Origin: CAYLSV01 sp964386435
Lineage (GTDB): Bacteria > Planctomycetota > Phycisphaerae > Tepidisphaerales > Tepidisphaeraceae
Length of the DNA stretch: 13,174 nt
Assembly: GCA_964386435.1 (NCBI GenBank)
Contig: CAYLSV010000097.1
Coordinates: forward strand, 1-13,174
Reading direction: 5' to 3'
The stretch's first letter is position 1. Every line of letters starts with the position of its first letter. Made by a program: the position numbers and the translations under genes. The notes below the pieces were generated by a model. That model saw nothing but the letters and a program-made list of their open reading frames with translations, had not been told where the DNA came from and did no database searches. This document shows, piece after piece, positions 1 to 6,161 of the stretch.

Positions 1-2
1 AC

Positions 3-1085
3 CTCATCGTGAGCCGGATCGGGCACTGCCTCCAGGAGGTCGGCGGCATCGAGCTGGTGGAGCTTCGCGGCGCCACGCTCGACGCGGGCTCCTTCGCGGT
101 GCCCGACATCTATCTGCAATGCTTCGCCCGCGACGGCGCGTCGGGGCCCGACTTCACCTTCTCGGCCGTGCGCTCCTCGGACAAGGCCGTCGTCTGGACC
201 CATGCCGCGGGCTCGACCTCGCCCGACGACCCCAGCCTCGTGGGCGACATCGCCGAGCGCATCCTCGCGCGGATCTCGATCAACCCCCGGCTCTTCTCCA
301 ACGAGCGCCATCTCGCCGTCGCGCGCGCGCTGGAGGGCGTCGAGCGGATGTTCTCCCTCACGGCCGACAACGTCGCCGAGGCCGACCGCTGCTTCGTGGA
401 GGCCACCGGCCTCCACGAAGCCTCCGCTTTCCACGCCTACCGGGCCTATCTGGCGGCAATCGCGCTGGCGGAAGTCCCGTCCGGGAGCCGACGCCGCGAC
501 CTCATGGACCATGCCCGGGAGCAGGCCGAGCTGGCGCTGCGCCTCGACCCGACGAACGGCCTGAGCCTGTCGCTCGTCGCCCACGTCAACGCCTTCGTCC
601 TGGGGGAGTTCGAGCTCGCCGGGGACCTGATCGAGCGCGCCCACGCGGTGGGCTGCCAGCACGTGCACACCCACCACGCCGAGGCGTGCCTGCGGCTCTA
701 CCAGGGTGACGCCAGCGCCGCCCGCAATGTGGCCATGAGAGCGGCCATGCTGGGGCGCTTCCTGCCCTATCGATACTTCTTCGTGACGACGCTTTGCATG
801 AGCGCCGCCCTGGAAGGCGACTACGAGGCGGGGATCCGCCACGGAAAGCTCGCGCTGTCCCTCCAGCCGCGGACGCTGAAGAAGCCCCACGCCTCGGCCC
901 TGCGCTACCTCGGCGCCTGCTTCAGCCATGCGGGGCGGCTCGACGAGGCGCGCGAGGTCTACGAACGGCTGGTGACTACGGAGCCGCACCTGACCTCGGA
1001 CATCGTGGGCACCCGCGACTATCCCGTGCCTTCGGGTCCGGCCGCCGTGCTGATCCGCGAGAGCCTCAAGCGTGCCGGTATCTGA
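3..1085 (+). CDS. TPR-repeat regulator-like protein, 5' end outside window
   Basis: The reading frame is open to the left edge, so the GTG at 9 is probably internal and the N-terminal part, perhaps a DNA-binding or signalling domain, lies outside. The first ~95 visible residues alternate strand and helix and include 'DKAVVWTHAAGS', resembling the segment before the repeats in CadC/adenylate-cyclase-like TPR regulators, where the motif is usually like 'GxxLWS'. From about residue 115 to 340 there are helix pairs of TPR type, such as 'AELALRLDPTNGLSLSLVAHV', 'HGKLALSLQPRTLKKPHASALRYLGACFSHAG' shortened as HGKLALSLQP...LGACFSHAG, and 'RLDEAREVYERLV'. TPRs mediate protein contacts; no catalytic motif is visible. 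No signal peptide or membrane helix is seen. The gene ends 13 nt before the next start and is probably cotranscribed with it. The style resembles alphaproteobacterial proteins more than the rest of the window, which is an impression, not a measurement. Confidence 0.7.
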   Translation, partial: LIVSRIGHCLQEVGGIELVELRGATLDAGSFAVPDIYLQCFARDGASGPDFTFSAVRSSDKAVVWTHAAGSTSPDDPSLVGDIAERILARISINPRLFSNERHLAVARALEGVERMFSLTADNVAEADRCFVEATGLHEASAFHAYRAYLAAIALAEVPSGSRRRDLMDHAREQAELALRLDPTNGLSLSLVAHVNAFVLGEFELAGDLIERAHAVGCQHVHTHHAEACLRLYQGDASAARNVAMRAAMLGRFLPYRYFFVTTLCMSAALEGDYEAGIRHGKLALSLQPRTLKKPHASALRYLGACFSHAGRLDEAREVYERLVTTEPHLTSDIVGTRDYPVPSGPAAVLIRESLKRAGI

Positions 1086-1086
1086 C

Positions 1087-1093
1087 GGAGGAG
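1087..1093 (+). promoter_or_regulatory. Strong Shine-Dalgarno deciding the GTG start at 1099
   Basis: GGAGGAG lies 5 nt before GTG 1099, whereas the ATG at 1072 sits inside the end of the previous gene with no such site. This fixes the start of the next ORF at 1099. Most other starts in the window lack a site this strong, lexA being the exception. Confidence 0.6.
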
Positions 1094-1098
1094 ATTTC

Positions 1099-2097
1099 GT
1101 GACGAGTACCCAGGGGGCCGAACCGTTCCGCGAGGCCATCGACGACACCCTTCTGATCTGGCGTGACCGGGAGTTCCTGCGCCCGCCGCAGGAGGGGGAG
1201 CCCACCGCCCGGTCCAGCCACCATGTCGGCACGCTCGGCCCCGGCGCCTCCGGGTCTGCCGTCGTGATGGGCTCGGGCTGCCTCGCCGGGCGGGGCGCGA
1301 CGGCGCGGGCCCGCACGTCGAGCGGGTCCCTCACCCAGACGCAGACTCAAACGCAGACCCAGACTCAGACCCAGAACCCCAGCGGTGGGACGGCGGCGGC
1401 GCCGCTGACCTGGCGCGAGCGGCGCGCGCTGATGGCGGCGGGGCGGCTGCCGGACTTGATCGATTTGATGGCGATGGATGACGACCGCTGGCACTCGGCG
1501 TTCGGCGACGGCCACCACGCCGGGGCGAACTACAACGCGGCGTGGGCGGCGGCGCACTTTATGGTCTACGCCAAGGGCGGCGAGAGCGACGGCACGGCGT
1601 TGCGGCCGCGGCTGGTCTACATGCTGCGGCTGCTGCATCGCGGCTACACGGCCGACGACGCCCGTCGGCGGGCGTTCGGCGACAACGAGGAGGGCATGCG
1701 GCGGGCGTTCGCCCGCTACCTGCGCGGGTTGCGGCCGACGGCGGATGCGCTGGCGTTGGAGCACCAGCGGGTGCGGGCCGACATGATGATCGAGCTGGAC
1801 GATTCGGGCTTGAGCGTGGCCACGGCCGCGGAGTTGCAGCGGGTCGTGGTCGCCAGCGGCTTCCACCTCCGCTACACCTCCGGCGGCACGACGTGGCAGA
1901 CGAACACCGACCCGAGCGTCTACTTCAACGGCCCGGACAACCGCCCGCTGGGCAATCGCCTGCGGCTGGAGCGGCGCCGCGGTGGCGAGCTGCCCGACCT
2001 GATCGTCGTGCCCGGCGGCACGTTCCAAATCCGCACGCGGTTCTGGGACCACGCGAACGGCCTCGACGCGGAAACGGTGGTGGAGCCGGTCGGCTGA
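1099..2097 (+). CDS. Hybrid ORF: unknown N-terminus + (TQ)7 linker + C-terminal half of DUF1570 protein
   Basis: GTG 1099 is chosen because of its GGAGGAG site. The product is 332 residues. Residues 1-78 match nothing I recognise and contain 'HHVGTLGPGASGSAVVMG'. Residues 79-92 are seven Thr-Gln repeats. From about residue 100 the sequence fits the C-terminal half of planctomycete DUF1570 proteins: 'LPDLIDLMAMDDDRW', then 'NYNAAWAAAHFMVY', 'YMLRLLHRGYTADDARRRAFG', 'FARYLRGLRPT', and a last part with 'LSVATAAELQRVVVASGF'. In that family a gluzincin-like peptidase half with an HExxH-type helix normally precedes this point. No such motif is present, so as written the product should lack peptidase activity. 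Either the ORF is a genuine fusion or truncation, or two unrelated sequences were joined at the low-complexity repeat. The downstream folK-like ORF starts 1 nt after its stop. Confidence 0.6.
   Translation: MTSTQGAEPFREAIDDTLLIWRDREFLRPPQEGEPTARSSHHVGTLGPGASGSAVVMGSGCLAGRGATARARTSSGSLTQTQTQTQTQTQTQNPSGGTAAAPLTWRERRALMAAGRLPDLIDLMAMDDDRWHSAFGDGHHAGANYNAAWAAAHFMVYAKGGESDGTALRPRLVYMLRLLHRGYTADDARRRAFGDNEEGMRRAFARYLRGLRPTADALALEHQRVRADMMIELDDSGLSVATAAELQRVVVASGFHLRYTSGGTTWQTNTDPSVYFNGPDNRPLGNRLRLERRRGGELPDLIVVPGGTFQIRTRFWDHANGLDAETVVEPVG
1333..1374 (+). repeat. In-frame (ACN-CAR)7 hexanucleotide repeat encoding (Thr-Gln)7
   Basis: Seven tandem 6-nt units follow the pattern ACN CAG (one CAA) and encode TQTQTQTQTQTQTQ. 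Third positions of the Thr codon vary (C, G, T), so the repeat is degenerate at the DNA level but perfect at the protein level. It marks the point where the ORF changes from an unrecognised N-terminus to DUF1570-like sequence. Confidence 0.9.
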
Positions 2098-2098
2098 C

Positions 2099-2599
2099 AT
2101 GCCCGAGTCAGGTCGCCAACGATCTGATTCCATGCCTCAAGCCCGCCAAACCCGCCGTGCGTTCGTCGGCGTCGGCTCGAACCTCGGCGACCGGCGGCGG
2201 CTCATCGCGACGGCGCTGCGGCTGCTCAATGCGGCGGACGGGGTGCGGGTGGTTCGGGTGGCGACGCTGGTCGAGACGCCAAGCGAGGGCGGGCCGATTG
2301 ATGCGCCGGATTATCTGAACACCGTCGCCGAGGTCGTGACGTGGCGGCGGCCGCTGGCGTTGCTGGATGTCTTGCAGGAGATTGAGCGAAAGCTCGGGCG
2401 GGAGCGGCCGTTTGTCAACGCGCCGCGGACCATGGATCTGGACTTGCTGGTGTACGAGAGCGTCACGCTGAACTCGCCGCGACTGACGTTGCCGCACCCG
2501 CGGATGGCGGGGCGGGCCTTTGTGATGAAGCCGCTGGCCGAGATCGCGCCGGCGGTGGCGGCAACCGTCGCATCCGAGGCCGCATACGGTGCGGCATGA
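2099..2599 (+). CDS. folK: 2-amino-4-hydroxy-6-hydroxymethyldihydropteridine pyrophosphokinase (HPPK)
   Basis: HPPK transfers pyrophosphate from ATP to 6-hydroxymethyl-7,8-dihydropterin, the step before dihydropteroate synthase in folate synthesis, in the cytoplasm. Visible family motifs are the N-terminal 'FVGVGSNLGDR' (residues 22-32), 'TPSEGGPIDAPDYLNTVAEV' around residues 60-80, the magnesium and pterin motif 'NAPRTMDLDLL' with R110, D113 and D115, and 'LPHPRMAGRAFVMKPLAEIAP' near the end. The length of 166 residues fits the single-domain enzyme. The start is uncertain: ATG 2099 follows the previous stop by 1 nt, while ATG 2132 would put 'FVGVGSNLGD' at the usual distance from the N-terminus. 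Neither has a clear Shine-Dalgarno. The gene overlaps the next one by 4 bp (ATGA), so the two are translationally coupled. No other folate gene is nearby. Confidence 0.95.
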   Translation: MPESGRQRSDSMPQARQTRRAFVGVGSNLGDRRRLIATALRLLNAADGVRVVRVATLVETPSEGGPIDAPDYLNTVAEVVTWRRPLALLDVLQEIERKLGRERPFVNAPRTMDLDLLVYESVTLNSPRLTLPHPRMAGRAFVMKPLAEIAPAVAATVASEAAYGAA

Positions 2600-3168
2600 C
2601 GCGGCCGGTCGGCAGGTTTGATCCCAACTCTCCCCGGCAGCGGGCCGGGCTGTGCCTGATCTTCAGCGGGGCGGCGGTGCTGGGGTGGGCGCTGCTGACG
2701 CTGTTCGGGCTGCTGAGCATCGAGCCGTTCGAGATGATGCAGGATTGGCCGGAGGAGGCCGGGCCGCGGCCCGATCCGCAGGTGGTGCACGCGGCGTTGG
2801 CGGTGGTGACGTCGCTGTTCGTCGGGCTCGGGGCGGGCTTCATTGCCTCGGGCATCGGCACGTGGCGCGGCGCGCGGGCGGCCATGTGGGCGGGCGTCGG
2901 GTTCACCGGCGTGCTGGCGCTGGCGTGCGGGGTGATGGTCGTCGTCGGGTTGCTCGCGACGGTGACGGCGGGGTTGGCCGGGTTGCTGCTGGCGGGGCTG
3001 GTCGGCGGGCCGCTGGCGGTGATGGGGTGGCAGGGGCTGCTGCTGAAGAAAGCGTTGGCGCAGGTCGGGCCGGCGCGGGGCGAGGTGCCAATGTTGCCGC
3101 GGGTCTGGCAGCCGGCGCGGGCGGATGAGCTGCCGCCGCCGGTCGGTTCCTACGATCGGGCCGGGTGA
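2596..3168 (+). CDS. Four-helix inner-membrane protein of unknown function
   Basis: The ATG at 2596 overlaps the folK stop (ATGA). The product of 190 residues has four probable membrane helices at about residues 18-40, 64-88, 97-121 and 123-149. The loop between the first two holds acidic and Pro-rich sequence (EMMQDWPEEAGPRPDPQ). The C-terminal ~40 residues are hydrophilic and proline-rich. The second and third helices carry small-residue patterns (GLGAGFIASGIG) that allow tight packing. I recognise no family and see no catalytic residues or metal-binding motif. It sits between folK and a ketoacyl synthase with 4-bp overlaps on both sides, so it is made from the same transcript; that alone does not give it a function. 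It could be a small accessory or DUF membrane protein specific to this lineage. Confidence 0.75.
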   Translation: MTRPVGRFDPNSPRQRAGLCLIFSGAAVLGWALLTLFGLLSIEPFEMMQDWPEEAGPRPDPQVVHAALAVVTSLFVGLGAGFIASGIGTWRGARAAMWAGVGFTGVLALACGVMVVVGLLATVTAGLAGLLLAGLVGGPLAVMGWQGLLLKKALAQVGPARGEVPMLPRVWQPARADELPPPVGSYDRAG

Positions 3169-4391
3169 GGCGCGTTGTGATCACTGGCATCGGGTGCGTG
3201 AGCCCCAACGGCATCGGCCGGACGGCGTTCGCCGATGCGCTGCTGGACGGCCGCAGTGGCCTGAGCTTTCTGGACCACGCGACGCGGAAGAACCTCAAAA
3301 GCCGGGTCGTTGGGGCGGTTCGTGACTTCGAGCCGACGGATCACGTCACAAGCGCCGACGCCCGGCGGACGCCGCGGATGGTGCCGCTGGCGGTGGCGGC
3401 GGCGCGGGAGGCGCTCGAACAGGCCGGCGGCACGCTCGATCCGCAGCGGGTCGCCGTCAGCCTCGGCACGGGCGGCGGTGGCATCGTGTTTGTTGAGCAG
3501 CAGTACGAGGCGTACTTCCTGGGCGGCAAGACCTCGCCGTTCGCCATCACCGCCGGCACGCCGGGGAACCTGGCGAGTGAGCTGTCGATCGTGCTCGGGC
3601 TGCGCGGGCCGAGCCACGTGGTGTCGACCGGGTGCGCCAGCGGCATCGACGCCGTCGCGCACGCGGCCGATTTGATTCGCCTGGGCCGTTGCGACGCGGC
3701 GGTGACGGGCGGGTCGGACGCCCCAATCAGCCGCGGCACGCTGGCCGGGTTCGAAGCGATGAAAGTCATTGGCACGAGCGACGTTGCCGAACCCGCCGAC
3801 GCGTGCCGGCCATTCGCCGCCGACCGGGACGGGTTCATTCTGGCCGAAGGGTCCTGGATGTTCGTGCTGGAAGCCGCGGATATCGCGGAGAAACGTGGGG
3901 CCAAATCGCTGGCAACGTTCGCCGGGTACGGCAGCACGTGCGACGCCTTCCACCGCACGCAGATCGCGCCCGACGTCGCCGAATGCGTCCGGGCGACGGA
4001 ACTGGCCTTCGCCGAAGCGGATGTTTCTCCGGAGGAAATCGACTACGTCAACCTCCACGGCACCGGCACCGTGCTGAACGACCGCCTCGAAACCCTCGCC
4101 ATGCACAAGGTGTTCGGCGACCGGGCGCGGCACGTGCCGATGAGCGCGACCAAGAGCCTGATCGGCCACCCCCAAGGTGCCGGCGGCACGGCGGGCCTCG
4201 CCGCGACGATCCTGTGCGCCGGCCGCGGCACGGTGCACGGCACCCGGCTCGCCGGCGAGCTCGACGCGGACTGCGACCTCGACTACGTCATCGACGGCCC
4301 GCGCGACGTGCCGGTGCGGACGGCGTTGCTGAACTGCCTCGCGTTCGGGAGCAAGAACAGCGCGGTGGTGCTCACCGGTTTGGGAAGCTGA
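3165..4391 (+). CDS. Beta-ketoacyl-ACP synthase, FabF/KAS II-like
   Basis: This is a thiolase-fold condensing enzyme that extends an acyl chain by decarboxylative Claisen condensation with malonyl-ACP. The start is 'RRVVITGIGCVSPNGIG', typical of KAS II, and the GTG at 3165 overlaps the upstream stop (GTGA). The Cys-His-His set is complete: C157 in 'VSTGCASGIDAV', H298 in 'NLHGTGT' and H335 in 'SLIGHPQGAGG', with the usual K330 just before. The C-terminal glycine-rich 'LNCLAFGSKNSAVVL' loop is also present. The length of 408 residues is normal. No acyl carrier protein, ketoreductase or malonyl transferase gene lies next to it, so it is probably not the main fabF of a fab cluster. A role in housekeeping fatty acid synthesis, or in a specialised lipid or polyene pathway encoded elsewhere, cannot be separated from this sequence. 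Confidence 0.9.
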   Translation: MRRVVITGIGCVSPNGIGRTAFADALLDGRSGLSFLDHATRKNLKSRVVGAVRDFEPTDHVTSADARRTPRMVPLAVAAAREALEQAGGTLDPQRVAVSLGTGGGGIVFVEQQYEAYFLGGKTSPFAITAGTPGNLASELSIVLGLRGPSHVVSTGCASGIDAVAHAADLIRLGRCDAAVTGGSDAPISRGTLAGFEAMKVIGTSDVAEPADACRPFAADRDGFILAEGSWMFVLEAADIAEKRGAKSLATFAGYGSTCDAFHRTQIAPDVAECVRATELAFAEADVSPEEIDYVNLHGTGTVLNDRLETLAMHKVFGDRARHVPMSATKSLIGHPQGAGGTAGLAATILCAGRGTVHGTRLAGELDADCDLDYVIDGPRDVPVRTALLNCLAFGSKNSAVVLTGLGS

Positions 4392-4455
4392 CCTGCGCTG
4401 CGTGGCATTGCGGCCGGCGTCGGCGTCGCAGGTCAAGGTTCCCGGTTTTCCCGAA

Positions 4456-4469
4456 GTGCGACTTCGCAC
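4456..4469 (+). terminator. Short hairpin after the ketoacyl synthase gene
   Basis: GTGCG-ACTT-CGCAC forms a 5-bp GC-rich stem with a 4-nt loop, 65 nt after the synthase stop. There is no U-run, so it is at most a weak or Rho-assisted end. It overlaps the -35 region proposed for the next gene. Confidence 0.25.
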
Positions 4470-4492
4470 AGCGCCGCGACGGGCGATAGCAT
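4463..4492 (+). promoter_or_regulatory. Candidate leaderless-type promoter of the DUF1444 gene
   Basis: A -10-like TAGCAT (4487-4492) ends 6 nt before ATG 4499, and TTCGCA (4463-4468) lies 18 nt before it. If used, transcription would begin at or within a base or two of the start codon. No Shine-Dalgarno is present, which agrees with leaderless translation. This is pattern matching only. Confidence 0.4.
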
Positions 4493-4498
4493 CAGCCC

Positions 4499-5287
4499 AT
4501 GGCGGAGTTGAGCCGGAACAGTTTTGCGCAGGTCGTCATCGACCGGGTCCGCACGAAGTTTCCGCTGGTCAAAATCGCCCGGGCCCCGCAGCCGTTCAGT
4601 TTGCGGATCAACGGCAACATTGCCTCGCTCGAGGATTTGTACCGCATCGCCCAACTGCGGCCGACGGAACTGTCGCGGCACGTGGACCGGTGGGCCGTCG
4701 AGATGCTCCGCGCGGCCGAGGGCACGCCGGACCAGGGCGGGCCGTTCAGCCAGGTGCGGGCCAAGGTGCTGCCGGTGCTGCTCAACGGCGAGACCGAAGG
4801 CCGGCGGATCGGGCACCTTTGCCACCAGCCGCTGGTCAGCGGCCTGGACATCGGCTACGTCATCGATGGCGACCGCACGCTCTCCTACATCCCCGCCGAA
4901 GCGCCCGGACGGTGGGGGCTCGACGTCGACGAGCTGCACGACATCGCGCTCGAGAATCTGATCGAGCGCAGCGGCCAGCTCGCCGCCCATGCCGCGGAGG
5001 ATGAGGATGGCGAGGTGAGCTTGATCTTGTTCCAAATGCTCGACGGCTTCGACGCCAGCCGGATTCTGCTGCCGAGCTTGCACGGCCGATTGCGCGGCCA
5101 CCTGGGCAGCCCGTTTGTCGCGGCGGTGCCCAACCGCGACATCCTGCTGTGCTTCCGTGACGACGAGGAAACGGTCGAGCGCTTGCGGCGGCAGATTAAC
5201 GCCGATTACCGACAGATGCCGCACCAGATTACCGACCGCCTGGTCCTCGTGACGGCCGACGGCCTGGCGACTTACAATGGGACATGA
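4499..5287 (+). CDS. DUF1444 (UPF0354, YtpQ-like) protein
   Basis: The product of 262 residues matches the DUF1444 family known from Bacillus YtpQ: 'LVKIARAPQPFSLRINGN' near the N-terminus, 'VRAKVLPVLLNG' in the middle, 'LENLIERS', and the characteristic 'GSPFVAAVPNRDILLCF' near the end, followed by a helix 'EETVERLRRQINADYRQ'. The function of this family is not established. There is no signal peptide or membrane helix, so it should be cytoplasmic. ATG 4499 is the only reasonable start; it has no ribosome binding site but a -10-like box 6 nt upstream. The stop overlaps the start of the isomerase-like gene (ATGA). Co-occurrence with a sugar isomerase and an aminotransferase does not suggest a specific role. 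Confidence 0.85.
   Translation: MAELSRNSFAQVVIDRVRTKFPLVKIARAPQPFSLRINGNIASLEDLYRIAQLRPTELSRHVDRWAVEMLRAAEGTPDQGGPFSQVRAKVLPVLLNGETEGRRIGHLCHQPLVSGLDIGYVIDGDRTLSYIPAEAPGRWGLDVDELHDIALENLIERSGQLAAHAAEDEDGEVSLILFQMLDGFDASRILLPSLHGRLRGHLGSPFVAAVPNRDILLCFRDDEETVERLRRQINADYRQMPHQITDRLVLVTADGLATYNGT
5249..5278 (+). promoter_or_regulatory. Candidate internal promoter of the isomerase-like gene
   Basis: TACAAT (5273-5278), five of six bases of the -10 consensus, lies 5 nt before ATG 5284 and inside the last codons of the DUF1444 gene. GTGACG (5249-5254) lies 18 nt upstream as a possible -35. An initiation at about 5284-5286 would give a leaderless mRNA in addition to the read-through transcript. Confidence 0.4.
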
Positions 5288-6048
5288 CCATTCCGCCGCT
5301 GGGTGCCTGCATCTGGCCCGCCAACTGGGCCGAACACGCCGGCCACGGCCTCGACTTCTACGAGGGGCCGGCGTCGGCCATGCTCGGCGATGATCTGCCG
5401 ACGCTCGTGAAGTCGGCACCGGTGCCGGTCAAGTCGTGCAACATGATGCTGCCGGGCGAGATCAAGATCGTCGGCCCCGACGCCGATCCGGCCGCCGCTG
5501 AAGCGTACCTAAACAAGCTGTTCCCGGCCCTAGGCGAGGCGGGCGTGCCGATTCAGGTCTTCGGGAGCGGGCGCAGCCGGCGGCTGCCCGACGGCTTCGA
5601 CCGCGGGCGGGCGCACGAGCAGGTGAACGACTTCCTCCGCCTGTGCGTTCCGCTGGCCGAGGCGGCGAACGTCACGGTCGTCATCGAGCCGCTGCGGCGG
5701 GCCGAGTGCAACCTGATCAACACGATCGACGACGGCATGGCCCATGTCCGGGCGGTGGACCATCCGAGCATCAAGTGCCTGCTCGACACCTACCACTTCT
5801 GGAGCAACGACGAGCCGCTGGCGAGCCTGGAGGCGGCCCTGCCCGATATCCGCCACGTCCACGTCGCCGACCTGGAGGGCCGCAGCAGCCCCGGCGACGG
5901 CGGCGGCAGCGACTACGTCCCGATCTTCAGCATCCTCAAACACGGCAACTACACGGGCGGCATCAGCATCGAAGGCAAAATGCCCGAAAACGCCGAAGGC
6001 TGGCGGCGGACGCTCACGTTTCTGCGCGAGGCGTGGGAGAAGGCGTAG
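5284..6048 (+). CDS. Sugar phosphate isomerase/epimerase-like TIM-barrel protein
   Basis: The product of 254 residues has the xylose-isomerase-like/AP-endonuclease-2 TIM barrel fold. Likely metal ligands appear in the usual order at strand ends: E135 in 'VVIEPL', D168 in 'CLLDTYHFW', H193 in 'HVHVAD' and E230 in 'SIEGK'. Relatives isomerise or epimerise keto sugars and inositols using a divalent metal; the substrate cannot be read from the sequence. 'PLRRAECNLINT' is a pattern I associate with such epimerases. The N-terminus starts directly in the first barrel strand (PLGACIWP), and no export signal is present. The start overlaps the previous stop by 4 bp and has its own -10-like box just upstream. 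The next gene follows after a 113-nt gap holding a large hairpin. Confidence 0.8.
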   Translation: MTIPPLGACIWPANWAEHAGHGLDFYEGPASAMLGDDLPTLVKSAPVPVKSCNMMLPGEIKIVGPDADPAAAEAYLNKLFPALGEAGVPIQVFGSGRSRRLPDGFDRGRAHEQVNDFLRLCVPLAEAANVTVVIEPLRRAECNLINTIDDGMAHVRAVDHPSIKCLLDTYHFWSNDEPLASLEAALPDIRHVHVADLEGRSSPGDGGGSDYVPIFSILKHGNYTGGISIEGKMPENAEGWRRTLTFLREAWEKA

Positions 6049-6056
6049 GCAGTGGG

Positions 6057-6141
6057 TTCTTTGTCGTTTGCTCTTGGTCCTTCGTTCTCCTGCTGGCGAT
6101 GCGGCACCAAGAACAAAGAGCCAATGACAAAGAACAAGGGA
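6057..6141. repeat. Heptamer-based inverted repeat (large hairpin)
   Basis: The left arm is a run of 7-nt units TTCTTTG, TCGTTTG, CTCTTGG, TCCTTCG (6057-6084). The right arm is CCAAGAA, CAAAGAG, CCAATGA, CAAAGAA, CAAGGGA (6107-6141). Reading the right arm in reverse complement gives TTCTTTG, TCATTGG, CTCTTTG, TTCTTGG, matching the left arm unit by unit in phase. The result is a stem of about 28 bp with a few mismatches and a 22-nt loop (6085-6106). The segment is AT-richer than its surroundings. It fills the gap between the isomerase-like gene and the aminotransferase gene and could act as a transcription end, an RNA-processing site, or a non-autonomous repeat. Confidence 0.8.
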
Positions 6142-6153
6142 CTCCTCTACACT
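6124..6153 (+). promoter_or_regulatory. Candidate promoter of the aminotransferase gene
   Basis: ATGACA (6124-6129), five of six bases of the -35 consensus, lies in the right arm of the heptamer hairpin. TACACT (6148-6153) follows after 18 nt as a -10, 8 nt before ATG 6162. The transcript would start at about 6160, giving almost no leader, and no Shine-Dalgarno is seen. Confidence 0.45.
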
Positions 6154-6161
6154 TCTCACCC

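Noticed and set aside
1066..2133. Long minus-strand ORF (355 codons) opposite the DUF1570-like gene
   Set aside because: Arg/Pro/Ala-rich composition with no motif; a shadow caused by high GC in an established plus-strand gene.
3745..3757. GGTTCGAAGC, similar to a tRNA T-loop
   Set aside because: It lies in frame within the ketoacyl synthase, with no acceptor or anticodon arms around it. No tRNA was found in the window.
3150..4469. Minus-strand ORF of 439 codons across the ketoacyl synthase
   Set aside because: It lies entirely opposite a gene with a full Cys-His-His set; composition is Arg/His/Gly-rich and nothing is recognisable.
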